This document shows, in pieces, positions 7,098 to 15,053 of a stretch of 35,275 nucleotides of DNA. The position numbers and the translations under genes were made by a program. Source of the stretch: Planctomycetia bacterium (GTDB lineage Bacteria; Planctomycetota; Planctomycetia; Pirellulales; PNKZ01); the NCBI GenBank assembly GCA_021413845.1, contig JAIOPP010000019.1, forward strand, positions 1 through 35,275, in the 5' to 3' direction. Position 1 is the first letter of the stretch. Every line of letters begins with the position of its first letter. The notes under the pieces were generated by a model. That model was not told where the DNA came from. It was given only the letters and a program-made list of their open reading frames with translations, and searched no databases.

Positions 7098-10085
7098 ATG
7101 GATCCACAGCGTCAACGCATTCAAGAAGACCTTCGCGGACTGCTCGCGGGGGAAGTCCGTTGCGACGACGTCTTTTTGCAACTCTATGCGACCGACGCGA
7201 GCGTCTACCGTGTTCGCCCCCTCGGGGTCATTCGTCCGAAGTCGACCGACGATGTCGTAGCCGCCGCGCGCTACTGCCATGAAAACCAAATCACGCTGCA
7301 TGCCCGCGGCGCAGGGTCGGGCCTCGCCGGCGAGTCGCTCGGGCCGGGGCTGATCATCGATTTTTCAGTCCACATGCGCCGCATTCTCGCCGTGGGCGAC
7401 GATACGGTTCGCCTCCAGCCGGGCGTCGTCCACGAACGACTCAATACAGCGCTGGCGAAACATGGCCGAACGTTCGGGCCCGATCCTTCGAACAGCGTCG
7501 TCACGACGATGGGGAGCGTCGTCGCGATCGATGCTTCCGGCCGGCATTGGCTGAAATACGGCTCGGCGCGGCGGCATGTGAAGAGCCTGCGCATCGTCTT
7601 GCCCGACGGCACGCGGCTGGATGTCGGCCGCGAACCGCTCGTCGCCGGCGAGAGCGTCTCGACGGACGAACGCTTGCGCGAGCTGGTGAATTCGCTTGTC
7701 AGGCTATTGCGCGACAATCGCGAATTACTCGAACGACATCGTCCCCGCTCGCGCGTGAATCGAAGCGGCTACGAGATCTTCGACGTCTTGCGAGAAGACT
7801 CGCTCGATCTCGCCGGCATCATCGCCGGAAGCGAAGGCACGCTCGCCCTGATTACCGAGATCACGCTCGCCACGCAGCCGATCGCACGGCACTCCGGCAT
7901 GGCGATGCTCCTCTTCGAGCGGATGGAGTATGCAGCGCGCGCCGTACACGACGTCGTCGACCTGGAGCCGATCGCGTGCGACCTGATGGACCGCCGCCAC
8001 TTAGGCCTGGCCCGCGAAATCGATCCGCGCTACGAAACATTGATCCCAATCGAAACGGAAGCGATGCTGCTCGTCGAGGTCGACGGCGACGATCCGACCG
8101 TCGTGCGCGAGAAGTTGCGGAAGATCATCGATCAAGTAAAGATCCGCAAAGCACTCGCCTTCGAGGCGCGCCAGGCGCTGAGTCCGGAAAACTTGGCGTT
8201 GTTCAATCAGCTTCCGCGCGAAGTCACCCCGTTGCTGCATCGGATCAAAGGGGCGACTCGGCCGCTGCCGTTCGTCGAAGATTTCGCGGTGCCGCCGGAA
8301 GTGCTGCCCGAAGCCCTCGTCGAAGTTCAAAATGTCTTGAAGCGCCATCAAGTAACGGCCTCGCTCTACGGCCATGCCGGGCACGGACAGATGCACGTGC
8401 GACCTTTTCTCGACCTTGCCGATCCGGCGCAAGTCGGCGTCATGGCTCGTTTGGCTTCGGACCTCTACGACGTCGTGCTCGGGCTCGGCGGCACGATCAG
8501 CGGCGAGCATGGCGACGGCATCAGCCGAACGCCGTTTCTCGCACAGCAGTACGGGCCGGCATGCGATGTGTTTCGTGAAGTGAAGCGCATTTTCGACCCG
8601 CGCAACATTCTCAACCCCGGCAAAATCGCCGGGGGCGAGCCGCAAGGACTGACGGAAAATCTACGCCCTACTTCGGCGGATTCCGTCGTCGATGTCGATA
8701 AGCCGGTCGTTTCGCAACCGGTGGATGGCGCACCGACGGTCCCTCGCGAACTGATCTCGCTCCAACTCGCTTGGTCGCCGGAGGCGATCTTGCAGAGTTC
8801 GCGAAGCTGCAACGGTTGCGGCGTTTGTCGAACGCAAAGCCCGAACTCACGCATGTGTCCGATCTTCCGCTTCGCGCCGGCGGAAGAAGCCTCACCGCGC
8901 GCCAAAGCAAACCTGATGCTCGCGCTGCTGACGGGAGGACTTGATCCTTCGAGCGTGAAGACCGACGAGTTCAAAGCGGTCGCGGATCTCTGCGTGAATT
9001 GTCAACAGTGCCGACTCGAGTGCCCGGCCGGCGTCGATATTCCGCGTTTGATGCTCGAAGCGAAAGCGGCGTATGTCTCCAGCAACGGCATGCGGCTCGC
9101 CGAATGGCTCGTCACGCGTTACGACTTGCTCGGGGCTTTCGGCTCGCTGTTCTCGCCGATCGCCAATTGGTTGATCGCCAATCGGACGTTTCGCTGGATG
9201 CTCGAGAAGACGATCGGCATCGCGCATGCGCGCAAACTGCCGACCTTCGCCTCGCGCGTATACATGCGTCGCGCGAAGACCAAACTGCTGACGAAACCGG
9301 CGCGCAGCGCAGGCCGGAAAGTACTCTTCTTCGTCGACACCTACGCCAACTATCACGATCCGCAACTGGCCGAAGCCCTCGTCGCCGTGTTCGAGCACAA
9401 CGGCATCTCGGTCTTCGTGCCGCCGAACCAAGGGCAATCGGGCATAGCGATGATCTCGCTCGGCGCCGGCGAGTTGGCGCGCAAGACGGCGCAAGCCAAT
9501 ATCGCGGTCCTAGCCGATGCCGTGCGTCAGGGCTACACGATCGTCACGGCCGAGCCTTCCGCAGCGCTGTGCTTGAAGATCGAATATCCGCAACTGGTCG
9601 ACGACGAAGAGGCCCGCCTCGTCGCTGCGAACACGCAAGAAGCCTGTCATTATCTTTGGACCCTGCACGCAGCCGGCAAACTCCAACTCGACTTCAAGCC
9701 GGTCAACGCCGTCGTCGGCTATCATCAGCCGTGCCATGTCCGAGCGCTGGAGATGGGCTCGCCCGGCGAGAACCTGTTGCGCCTGGTGCCCGGCTTAACC
9801 GTCACGACGGTCGATAAAGGTTGCTCGGGCATGGCCGGATCGTTCGGCTTGAAGAAGGAAAACTTCCGCAACAGCATCCGTGCCGGCTGGGATCTAATCT
9901 CTACGGTGCGCGAATCCGACTGGACGGCCGGCACGACGGAATGCAGCGCTTGCAAGATGCAGATGGAACAAGGAACCAGCAAGCCGACGATTCATCCGAT
10001 GAAGCTGCTGGCGCTTTCCTACCGGCTCATGCCCGAGCTGAACACACTGCTCGCGACGCGCAGCCGAGAGCTGACCGTGACATGA
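7098..10085 (+). CDS. FAD-linked oxidase / 4Fe-4S dehydrogenase (YdiJ/GlcD-GlcF-like fusion)
   Basis: 995 residues, close to the length of E. coli YdiJ (D-2-hydroxyglutarate dehydrogenase). Residues ~35-215 are a PCMH-type FAD domain (LHARGAGSGLAGESLGPG). Residues ~250-520 are a FAD-oxidase C-terminal domain with GHAGHGQMHVRP and GTISGEHGDGISR. Two 4Fe-4S ligand sets follow: Cys571/574/577 with Cys587, and Cys632/635/638/642. CCG-type (GlcF/HdrD-like) motifs lie at Cys879 (HQPCH) and Cys909 (KGCSGMAGSFG). The protein should oxidise a 2-hydroxy acid (D-2-hydroxyglutarate, D-lactate or glycolate) and pass electrons through FAD and Fe-S clusters, probably to the quinone pool. The substrate is not decided by sequence. 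Its TGA overlaps the ATG of moaD, so it heads or joins the moa series. Confidence 0.93.
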   Translation: MDPQRQRIQEDLRGLLAGEVRCDDVFLQLYATDASVYRVRPLGVIRPKSTDDVVAAARYCHENQITLHARGAGSGLAGESLGPGLIIDFSVHMRRILAVGDDTVRLQPGVVHERLNTALAKHGRTFGPDPSNSVVTTMGSVVAIDASGRHWLKYGSARRHVKSLRIVLPDGTRLDVGREPLVAGESVSTDERLRELVNSLVRLLRDNRELLERHRPRSRVNRSGYEIFDVLREDSLDLAGIIAGSEGTLALITEITLATQPIARHSGMAMLLFERMEYAARAVHDVVDLEPIACDLMDRRHLGLAREIDPRYETLIPIETEAMLLVEVDGDDPTVVREKLRKIIDQVKIRKALAFEARQALSPENLALFNQLPREVTPLLHRIKGATRPLPFVEDFAVPPEVLPEALVEVQNVLKRHQVTASLYGHAGHGQMHVRPFLDLADPAQVGVMARLASDLYDVVLGLGGTISGEHGDGISRTPFLAQQYGPACDVFREVKRIFDPRNILNPGKIAGGEPQGLTENLRPTSADSVVDVDKPVVSQPVDGAPTVPRELISLQLAWSPEAILQSSRSCNGCGVCRTQSPNSRMCPIFRFAPAEEASPRAKANLMLALLTGGLDPSSVKTDEFKAVADLCVNCQQCRLECPAGVDIPRLMLEAKAAYVSSNGMRLAEWLVTRYDLLGAFGSLFSPIANWLIANRTFRWMLEKTIGIAHARKLPTFASRVYMRRAKTKLLTKPARSAGRKVLFFVDTYANYHDPQLAEALVAVFEHNGISVFVPPNQGQSGIAMISLGAGELARKTAQANIAVLADAVRQGYTIVTAEPSAALCLKIEYPQLVDDEEARLVAANTQEACHYLWTLHAAGKLQLDFKPVNAVVGYHQPCHVRALEMGSPGENLLRLVPGLTVTTVDKGCSGMAGSFGLKKENFRNSIRAGWDLISTVRESDWTAGTTECSACKMQMEQGTSKPTIHPMKLLALSYRLMPELNTLLATRSRELTVT

Positions 10086-10327
10086 CCATTCGCGTTCGAC
10101 TCTTCGCCGTCGCACGGGAAGCGGCAGGGGCAGATTTCATCGATCTCGACTTGCGCGAAGGGGCGAGCGTCGGCGAATTGCGACAGGCCTTCCTTACGCG
10201 ACTTCCGTCGCTTGGCTACGCCACCAAGCAATTGCTCTTCGCCGTCGGCGGGGAATACGCGACCGATGCGACCATCGTCGCCGCCGGAAGCGAGGTCGCT
10301 TGCATTCCGCCGGTCAGCGGCGGTTAG
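10082..10327 (+). CDS. moaD: Molybdopterin synthase sulfur carrier subunit MoaD
   Basis: 81 residues, the usual size. It is a ubiquitin-fold protein (MTIRVRLFAVAREAAG at the start, ACIPPVSGG at the end). The C-terminal Gly-Gly is adenylated and thiocarboxylated, then donates sulfur to precursor Z (cPMP) in the MoaD2-MoaE2 synthase. The ATG at 10082 overlaps the TGA of the preceding FAD/Fe-S gene (ATGA), which fixes the start. moaE follows 57 bases later. No moeB or other MoaD-activating E1-like gene is in the window. Confidence 0.95.
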   Translation: MTIRVRLFAVAREAAGADFIDLDLREGASVGELRQAFLTRLPSLGYATKQLLFAVGGEYATDATIVAAGSEVACIPPVSGG

Positions 10328-10372
10328 CGCCGCTGCCCGGCGGAGTTGGTGGTGGCTCAGGGGCGTCGTGGA

Positions 10373-10378
10373 TAGAAT
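10373..10378 (+). promoter_or_regulatory. Possible -10 element of a leaderless moaE transcript
   Basis: TAGAAT lies 6 bases before the moaE ATG at 10385. If used as a -10 box, transcription would begin at or next to the A of the start codon, giving a leaderless mRNA. There is no good -35 box: TTGGTG at 10346 is 21 bases away. It shares its hexamer with the better folE and pyrD candidates, but may be chance. Confidence 0.25.
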
Positions 10379-10384
10379 AGAGAC

Positions 10385-10879
10385 ATGGACTTGTCTTCTG
10401 CCCCTCATCTCACGACCCGACCGATCGACCCGAACGAACTGCTCGCTCGCGTCTCCGATAGCGCTGCGGGTGCCGTCGTGCTGTTCCTCGGCACCGTGCG
10501 CGAAATGACCGCCGGCCGCCGAACGCTGCGCTTGCATTACGATTGCTATCCGGAGATGGCCGAAAAGAAGCTCGTGGAACTGGAAGCCGAGGCGCGCGAG
10601 CGCTGGCCGCTGATCGGCACGGCTCTCATTCACAGGCTTGGCCGGCTCGAACTCGGCGAGGCTTCCGTCGGCGTTGCGGTCAGTTCGGCCCATCGCGATG
10701 TCGCGTTCGAGGCGGGTCGTTGGTTGATCGACACGTTGAAAGAAGTCGTGCCGATCTGGAAGCAAGAACATTGGGCCGACGGCTCGACGCAGTGGGTCCA
10801 TCCCGGGCTGGAGCCGAAGTTAGATGGCGCTGGAGCGGCCGCGGACATGCGTCGCGCGGCTATCGAGGAGGAGCGATGA
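10385..10879 (+). CDS. moaE: Molybdopterin synthase catalytic subunit MoaE
   Basis: 164 residues. MoaE binds cPMP and, with thiocarboxylated MoaD, inserts the dithiolene sulfurs to make molybdopterin. Family signatures seen are GAVVLFLGTVREMT, LHYDCYPEMAEKKL, IHRLGRLELGEASVGVAVSS and the active-site region KEVVPIWKQEHW, with its conserved lysines and tryptophans. A C-terminal stretch of about 25 residues (Ala-rich, ending MRRAAIEEER) extends past the usual domain end. The final TGA overlaps the ATG of moaA (ATGA at 10876), so translation of the two is probably coupled. Confidence 0.95.
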   Translation: MDLSSAPHLTTRPIDPNELLARVSDSAAGAVVLFLGTVREMTAGRRTLRLHYDCYPEMAEKKLVELEAEARERWPLIGTALIHRLGRLELGEASVGVAVSSAHRDVAFEAGRWLIDTLKEVVPIWKQEHWADGSTQWVHPGLEPKLDGAGAAADMRRAAIEEER

Positions 10880-11886
10880 GTTCTTCCGCTCATAATCTTT
10901 CGCTTGTCGATACCTTCGGGCGCGTGCATACCGATTTGCGGATCAGCGTTACCGATCGTTGCAACATTCGCTGCTTTTACTGCATGCCGAATGAAAACGT
11001 CACGTTCAAGCCGCACGACGAGTTGCTCACGTTCGAGGAGATCGAACGCTTCGTGCGGATCGTCGCACCGTTGGGGATCAATAAGCTCCGGCTGACCGGG
11101 GGCGAACCACTCGTCCGGCGCGACTTGCCGCTCTTGGTTAAGAAACTCGCCGCGATCGATGCGATCGAAGACCTCGCGCTCACGACCAACGGCATCCTCC
11201 TCGCCGAGCATGCCGAGGCGCTCCGACAAGCCGGGCTGCGCCGCATCAACATCAGTCTCGATGCTCTCGATCGTGAAACCTTCCGCGCGATCGCGCGCCG
11301 CGACGGGCTCGAAGACGTGCTCGCCGGCATCGCCGCGGCGCAGCGCGTCGGCTTCGAGAAGATCAAGCTCAACGCCGTCGCGATCCGCGGGCTCACGGAA
11401 GCCCAGATCATCCCGCTCGGCCGCTTCGCGCGCGAGCGCGGCCTGGAACTTCGCTTCATCGAATACATGCCGCTTGACGCCGAACGAACTTGGCGCAACG
11501 AACAAGTACTCTCCGGCAATGAAATCCTGGCAACGCTGGAAGCCGAGTTCGGGCCGCTCGAGCCGGTGCCTGCGCTGCATGCCGGCCAGCCTGCAAGCGA
11601 CTATCGATTCGTCGCTGGCGGCGGCATCGTCGGGTTCATCAATCCGGTGACGGAGCCGTTTTGCGGCGATTGCAATCGGTTGCGGATCACGGCCGAGGGG
11701 CAGCTACGCAACTGCCTTTTCTCGCAAACGGAGTTCGATGTCCGTGCGCTGCTTCGTTCCGATGCGGACGACGAGCACATCGTGCGGCTGATTCGCGACT
11801 GCATCGCCGCGAAACTCGCCGGCCACGGAATCCGCAGCGACGACTTCTCTCGGCCGGCGCGGGCCATGTACCAAATCGGCGGATGA
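10876..11886 (+). CDS. moaA: GTP 3',8-cyclase MoaA (radical SAM)
   Basis: 336 residues. MoaA uses a radical-SAM 4Fe-4S cluster to turn GTP into 3',8-cyclo-GTP, the first step of molybdenum cofactor synthesis. The N-terminal cluster motif CNIRCFYC (Cx3Cx2C), LTGGEPLVR and ALTTNGILL are visible. The second cluster that holds GTP is CGDCNRLRITAEGQLRNC (Cx2Cx13C). The C-terminus ends in Gly-Gly (YQIGG), which in MoaA reaches into the active site. The ATG at 10876 overlaps moaE, with GAGGAGGAGC directly upstream as a strong ribosome-binding site. moaC, needed for the next step, is not in this window. Confidence 0.97.
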   Translation: MSSSAHNLSLVDTFGRVHTDLRISVTDRCNIRCFYCMPNENVTFKPHDELLTFEEIERFVRIVAPLGINKLRLTGGEPLVRRDLPLLVKKLAAIDAIEDLALTTNGILLAEHAEALRQAGLRRINISLDALDRETFRAIARRDGLEDVLAGIAAAQRVGFEKIKLNAVAIRGLTEAQIIPLGRFARERGLELRFIEYMPLDAERTWRNEQVLSGNEILATLEAEFGPLEPVPALHAGQPASDYRFVAGGGIVGFINPVTEPFCGDCNRLRITAEGQLRNCLFSQTEFDVRALLRSDADDEHIVRLIRDCIAAKLAGHGIRSDDFSRPARAMYQIGG

Positions 11887-13073
11887 TCTCGATGACGCAG
11901 GGCTCGCAACAGCGGATCTATCTCGACAACGCTTCCACAAGCTGGCCGAAGCCGCCCGAGGTCTACGACGCGGTCGACCGTTGGCAACGTGAGAACGGCG
12001 CGGCGGCCGGACGGGGCACTTCCGCGGCGGCGATGGAAACCGATCGACAAATCGAACTCTCGCGGCGCGCGGTCGCGCAATTGCTCGGCACGCCGCACTG
12101 GAAGAACATCGTCTTCACCTTGAACGGCACCGACGCTCTGCACCTCGCCATTCAAGGGCTCATCCGGCCGGGGGATCACGTCGTCGCGACCGTGATCGAG
12201 CACAACTCGGTACTCCGGCCTCTGCGGCAACTCGGCGACCCGCGCGGGGTGGCCGTTGCGCATGTCGGCTGCGATCAAGAAGGAATCGTGTCAGCGAGGT
12301 CGGTGCTCGACGCAATCAATTCGAAGACGAAGTTCGTCGTAGTGTCGCACGCCTCGAACGTGACGGGGACATTGCAGCCGATTGCCGAAATCGGAGCGGA
12401 ACTTCGCAAGCGCGACATTCCGCTGCTGGTCGACGCGGCCCAAACGGTCGGCGAGATTCCGCTCGACGTCGACGAACTCGGTTGCGATCTCCTCGCAGCT
12501 TCCGGACATAAAGGCCTGCTCGGCCCGCTCGGAACCGGCATTCTTTACGTTCGCACTGGTATGGAAGAGCGACTCAAAAGCATTCGCTCGGGCGGAACCG
12601 GAACGGAGAGCAGTTCGACTTTGCAACCGACGAAATCGCCGGAAAAATACGAGTCGGGCAATCTGAACGTGCCGGGAATCATCGGCCTCGGCGAAGGGGC
12701 TCGATGGCTGGCGAGACAGCGTATCGATAGCCTGCGAAAGCGAACCGTTTCGCTCATGCGACGACTACTCCAGGGGCTCGAAGCGGCGAAGGGGCTTTCG
12801 ATCGTCGGCCCGCGCGAAGCGGAGAAGCGCGTGGGACTGGTGAGCGTCGCGGTCGACGGTTATGATCCCCAAGAAGTGGCCACGATCTTGGCGGGGCAAT
12901 ACGGCATCGAGGCCCGAGCCGGCCTGCATTGCGCTCCGCTCATGCATCGCGCGCTCGGGACCGAATCGCGCGGCGGAACGCTGCGGATCAGCCTCGGCCA
13001 CTTCAACACGGCGGAAGAGGTCGATGCCGTGGTCGCGGCACTGAGCGAAATAGCAGCCGCGGCGGTTGCATAA
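11883..13073 (+). CDS. Cysteine desulfurase-family PLP enzyme
   Basis: 396 residues, class V aminotransferase fold. PLP-site features are YLDNAST at the start, IEHNSVLRPL, VSHASNVTGT, VDAAQTVG and the Schiff-base Lys210 in SGHKGLLGP. The persulfide-forming cysteine is Cys350 in RAGLHCAPLMH, so the enzyme should take sulfur from L-cysteine and hold it as a persulfide. The ATG at 11883 overlaps the TGA of moaA. This placement suggests that sulfur goes toward MoaD thiocarboxylation or Moco sulfuration, whereas housekeeping desulfurases (IscS, SufS) sit with Fe-S assembly genes. Supplying the Fe-S cluster of MoaA or the neighbouring dehydrogenase is an alternative. The family is secure; the partner is inferred from context. 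Confidence 0.92.
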   Translation: MISMTQGSQQRIYLDNASTSWPKPPEVYDAVDRWQRENGAAAGRGTSAAAMETDRQIELSRRAVAQLLGTPHWKNIVFTLNGTDALHLAIQGLIRPGDHVVATVIEHNSVLRPLRQLGDPRGVAVAHVGCDQEGIVSARSVLDAINSKTKFVVVSHASNVTGTLQPIAEIGAELRKRDIPLLVDAAQTVGEIPLDVDELGCDLLAASGHKGLLGPLGTGILYVRTGMEERLKSIRSGGTGTESSSTLQPTKSPEKYESGNLNVPGIIGLGEGARWLARQRIDSLRKRTVSLMRRLLQGLEAAKGLSIVGPREAEKRVGLVSVAVDGYDPQEVATILAGQYGIEARAGLHCAPLMHRALGTESRGGTLRISLGHFNTAEEVDAVVAALSEIAAAAVA

Positions 13074-13101
13074 TCGATGGATCTTTCAAGGGAGTCGAAC
13101 G

Positions 13102-13521
13102 ATGGCCGGTGAACCTTGGTACAAAGACGGGCTCCGTTTCGAATGCACGCAATGCGGCGACTGCTGCACCGGTGCGCCGGGCTTCGTTTGGGTCAACCAA
13201 GAAGAAATCGACGCGCTGGCGAAAGAGATCGACCTCGATGCCGATGAGTTCGAGAAGAAGTACGTGCGCAAGATCGGGATGCGACGGAGCTTAGTCGAGT
13301 TCCCGAACGGCGATTGCGTCTTCTTCGACACCGTGAATCGCAACTGCTCGGTCTACGGTGCCCGACCTAGGCAGTGTAAGACCTGGCCGTTTTGGAACTC
13401 GAACATCAACTCGGCGAAGGCCTGGGAAGAGACCAAGGCGGTTTGCCCCGGCTGTGATAAGGGCAAGAAGCTCTACTCGATCGAGCACATCCAAGCGCAA
13501 GCGGCCGTGATCCGCATCTAA
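13102..13521 (+). CDS. YkgJ-family cysteine cluster protein
   Basis: 139 residues from the ATG at 13102, which has AAGGGAG (13088-13094) upstream as ribosome-binding site. The protein shows the Zn/Fe-binding pattern of the YkgJ/CxxCxxCC family: CTQCGDCCTGAPG near the N-terminus, CVFFD, then CSVYGARPRQCKTWPFW and a late CPGC. Biochemical roles are poorly known; some relatives act in metal-cluster handling or as oxidoreductase partners. It starts 28 bases after the cysteine desulfurase and is probably the last gene of the moa series, which hints at sulfur or metal-cluster work. Confidence 0.9.
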   Translation: MAGEPWYKDGLRFECTQCGDCCTGAPGFVWVNQEEIDALAKEIDLDADEFEKKYVRKIGMRRSLVEFPNGDCVFFDTVNRNCSVYGARPRQCKTWPFWNSNINSAKAWEETKAVCPGCDKGKKLYSIEHIQAQAAVIRI

Positions 13522-13892
13522 TCGCGACATCGTTCGCATCCCGGCCGAACCGCGACAGACCGTCGCACTCTCCTCGCCCCCATCGACGGCGGCACTGGCA
13601 GCAGCCGGCAATCGTTTTGCGCGCCCGTTTATGCCGGTTCTTATTTTCTTGACGATTGAGTGAAGTTTGCCGGTTGGCTCGGCCGATGATAATGCCGCGC
13701 AGAGGTAGTTTGAGGAGTCGGGAAGTCGATGGATCGAGCCCAAGCTTGATCGAATCTAACTGCCCGTAACGCCTTTAACGACAACAGCTTTGGGCGAATC
13801 GAAACGGCCTCGGCCATGAGATTCAACGTAAGTTCTTTGACAATTGATGCTTAGCTCCGATCGAAACGATCGAGAAGCTGCCTACAACGATG

Positions 13893-13922
13893 CTGCGGTA
13901 GCGACGTAAGTCGAAGCCGCAG
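13893..13922 (+). other. RNA hairpin in the HU upstream region
   Basis: CTGCGG (13893-13898) pairs with CCGCAG (13917-13922). After a 3x3 internal loop, CGAC (13902-13905) pairs with GTCG (13910-13913) around a GTAA tetraloop, which fits GNRA. There is no T-run after it, so it is not a standard terminator. It lies between two TTGACA boxes. Confidence 0.4.
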
Positions 13923-13945
13923 TAGTCGTGGGCGGCCGAATCGAC

Positions 13946-13974
13946 TTGACACTAATGCTTACGGCACCTACAGT
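13946..13974 (+). promoter_or_regulatory. Candidate promoter for the HU gene
   Basis: A perfect -35 TTGACA at 13946-13951 is followed after 17 bases by TACAGT (13969-13974), which matches the -10 consensus at four of six positions. Transcription would start near 13981, leaving a leader of about 90 bases to the GTG at 14071. Confidence 0.42.
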
Positions 13975-14070
13975 TGGAGCGTGACTTGTGGGCTTGAGCG
14001 ACGTCTGAATTTTCTAGTTTCGTCGCTCAACAGCTTGGTCTCGTCGCCGTACTGTGGGGAGAGTCGACTC

Positions 14071-14439
14071 GTGACGAAAAAAGAAATCGTTAAGACCATC
14101 TCGGACGAAATCGGCCTGACTCAGTTGAAGACGAAGGAGATCGTTCAAAAGACGTTCGATGCCATCGTCGAAACACTGGTCGAGGAGAAGCGGATCGAGT
14201 TGCGAAACTTCGGCGTGTTCGAAGTAAAAAAGCGAGCCGCTCGAAAGGCTCGCAACCCGCGAACGGGCGACAAGGTTTACGTACCGGAAAAGTATGTAGT
14301 GACCTTCAAGCCGGGCAAGGAAATGGAAGAGAAGGTGCGAGAGTTGGAACGCCAAGCTGCCGAACGAGCAGCCGCTGCGGAAGCCAAACAGTCGCCCGCC
14401 ATGGAAAGTGCCCCTCCGAGCGTCGACGGCTCGCCTTAG
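14071..14439 (+). CDS. HU/IHF-family DNA-binding protein
   Basis: 122 residues from the GTG at 14071, chosen because GGGGAGAG (14056-14063) lies just upstream and the protein then begins with the standard HU N-terminus [10 protein letters not shown]. Residues 1-90 match HU/IHF, including [23 protein letters not shown] and the DNA-intercalating arm [13 protein letters not shown] with the proline at the tip. HU bends and compacts DNA as a dimer. It is longer than typical HU (about 90 residues): residues 91-122 are an Ala/Glu/Arg-rich helix followed by a Pro/Ser tail, acidic overall rather than the Lys-rich tails of actinobacterial HU. It stands alone with its own likely promoter. Confidence 0.95.
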   Translation: MTKKEIVKTISDEIGLTQLKTKEIVQKTFDAIVETLVEEKRIELRNFGVFEVKKRAARKARNPRTGDKVYVPEKYVVTFKPGKEMEEKVRELERQAAERAAAAEAKQSPAMESAPPSVDGSP

Positions 14440-14445
14440 CCGTCG
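14424..14445 (+). terminator. Weak hairpin at the end of the HU gene
   Basis: CGACGGCT (14424-14431) and AGCCGTCG (14438-14445) form a perfect 8-bp stem around a 6-base loop; the downstream arm begins with the last two bases of the stop codon TAG. The following sequence (GCTAAAGTCTTTCTC) is only mildly T-rich, so termination would be weak. Confidence 0.35.
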
Positions 14446-14803
14446 GCTAAAGTCTTTCTCACGCAATGGTTTAACCAAACCGAGGTTGCCCCCAATTTGG
14501 CGGCAACGATAGCGATTCTTTGGGCGGAATACCGAACCTGATGGCCTAGCTGCCGCAGGCCGGTTCGGCTACTTTACGCCGCCCGTTCCGCCACACCGTC
14601 CGTGAATGTGCATTCCGGCAGTTCTCGTAGTCGTTTCGCTCGCAGCCAAGCATCAACGCTTTCAAGCCCCGATGGGTGAGAAGGCGTGATTCGGTTGGGC
14701 CGCAGCGCACGCTACTGCCCAGAATGTTACAGGCCGAACGGTACAACGGCGCCATCGATGTCGATGCGACATCCAGCGTCCGGGTCACGGAGGATTGGAG
14801 TTT
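14440..14803 (+). other. 364-base non-coding stretch between HU and the lipoprotein gene
   Basis: Nothing firm is seen here. An 80-codon minus-strand frame (14546-14788) has no ribosome-binding site and a low-complexity, Arg/Ser/Cys-rich product unlike a folded protein. GGAGG at 14789-14793 belongs to the next gene. Confidence 0.4.
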
Positions 14804-15022
14804 ATGCGTAAGTTTTTATTCTGCATGATCGCCGGGATGAGCATCGCCACCGCCACGGGATGCGCCACGCCGATTTATTCCGGCGATCCGGCCCGACGGA
14901 CGCAAGAATTGATCTTCACGTCGGAAAACTTGCGGCTCTTCCTCGACGATTGGGAGCGGTTCTGGCTGCTCGATCAGCCGAGCCATCTCTCGCCGTTCCG
15001 CACGCACGGCGGCATCATTTAA
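14804..15022 (+). CDS. Small putative lipoprotein (72 aa)
   Basis: 72 residues from the ATG at 14804, with GGAGG (14789-14793) and GGAG (14797-14800) upstream. The N-terminus MRKFLFCMIAGMSIATATGC is a short signal peptide ending in a lipobox-like ATGC with Cys20 as the lipidation site; Ala at -3 is less usual than Leu. The mature part (about 52 residues) holds RRTQELIFTSENLRLFLDDWERFW and ends DQPSHLSPFRTHGGII. I associate this Trp-rich DDWERFW...DQPSHL...RTHGG pattern with short conserved planctomycete proteins of unknown role. It probably sits in the inner or outer membrane facing the periplasm. A strong hairpin follows 32 bases after the stop. Confidence 0.82.
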   Translation: MRKFLFCMIAGMSIATATGCATPIYSGDPARRTQELIFTSENLRLFLDDWERFWLLDQPSHLSPFRTHGGII

Positions 15023-15053
15023 GCTGCCGACGAGCCGAAGCGACACATAGCCG

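Larger units (their letters stand above)
13522..14070 (+). other. 549-base non-coding region before HU
   Basis: No convincing gene on either strand. Two TTGACA hexamers occur, at 13837 and 13946; only the second has an acceptable -10 partner. Between them is a hairpin at 13893-13922: CTGCGG pairs with CCGCAG (6 bp) around an inner CGAC-GTAA-GTCG stem. A CGATCG-AAA-CGATCG inverted repeat lies just before it, near 13860. The stretch could hold a small RNA or an additional upstream promoter for HU. 13522-13800 shows nothing I can name. Confidence 0.4.

Noticed and set aside
13649-13693. TTGACG with GATAAT as a promoter
   Set aside because: The spacing is 33 bases, too long for a sigma-70 promoter.
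13837-13865. First TTGACA (13837-13842) as a promoter
   Set aside because: The -35 is perfect, but no acceptable -10 hexamer lies 16-18 bases downstream.
14546-14580. GGTTCGG-containing stretch resembling a tRNA T-arm
   Set aside because: No acceptor, D- or anticodon arm could be formed around it.
14546-14788. 80-codon minus-strand frame between HU and the lipoprotein gene
   Set aside because: No ribosome-binding site, low-complexity product, no recognisable motif; could be reconsidered if homologues exist.
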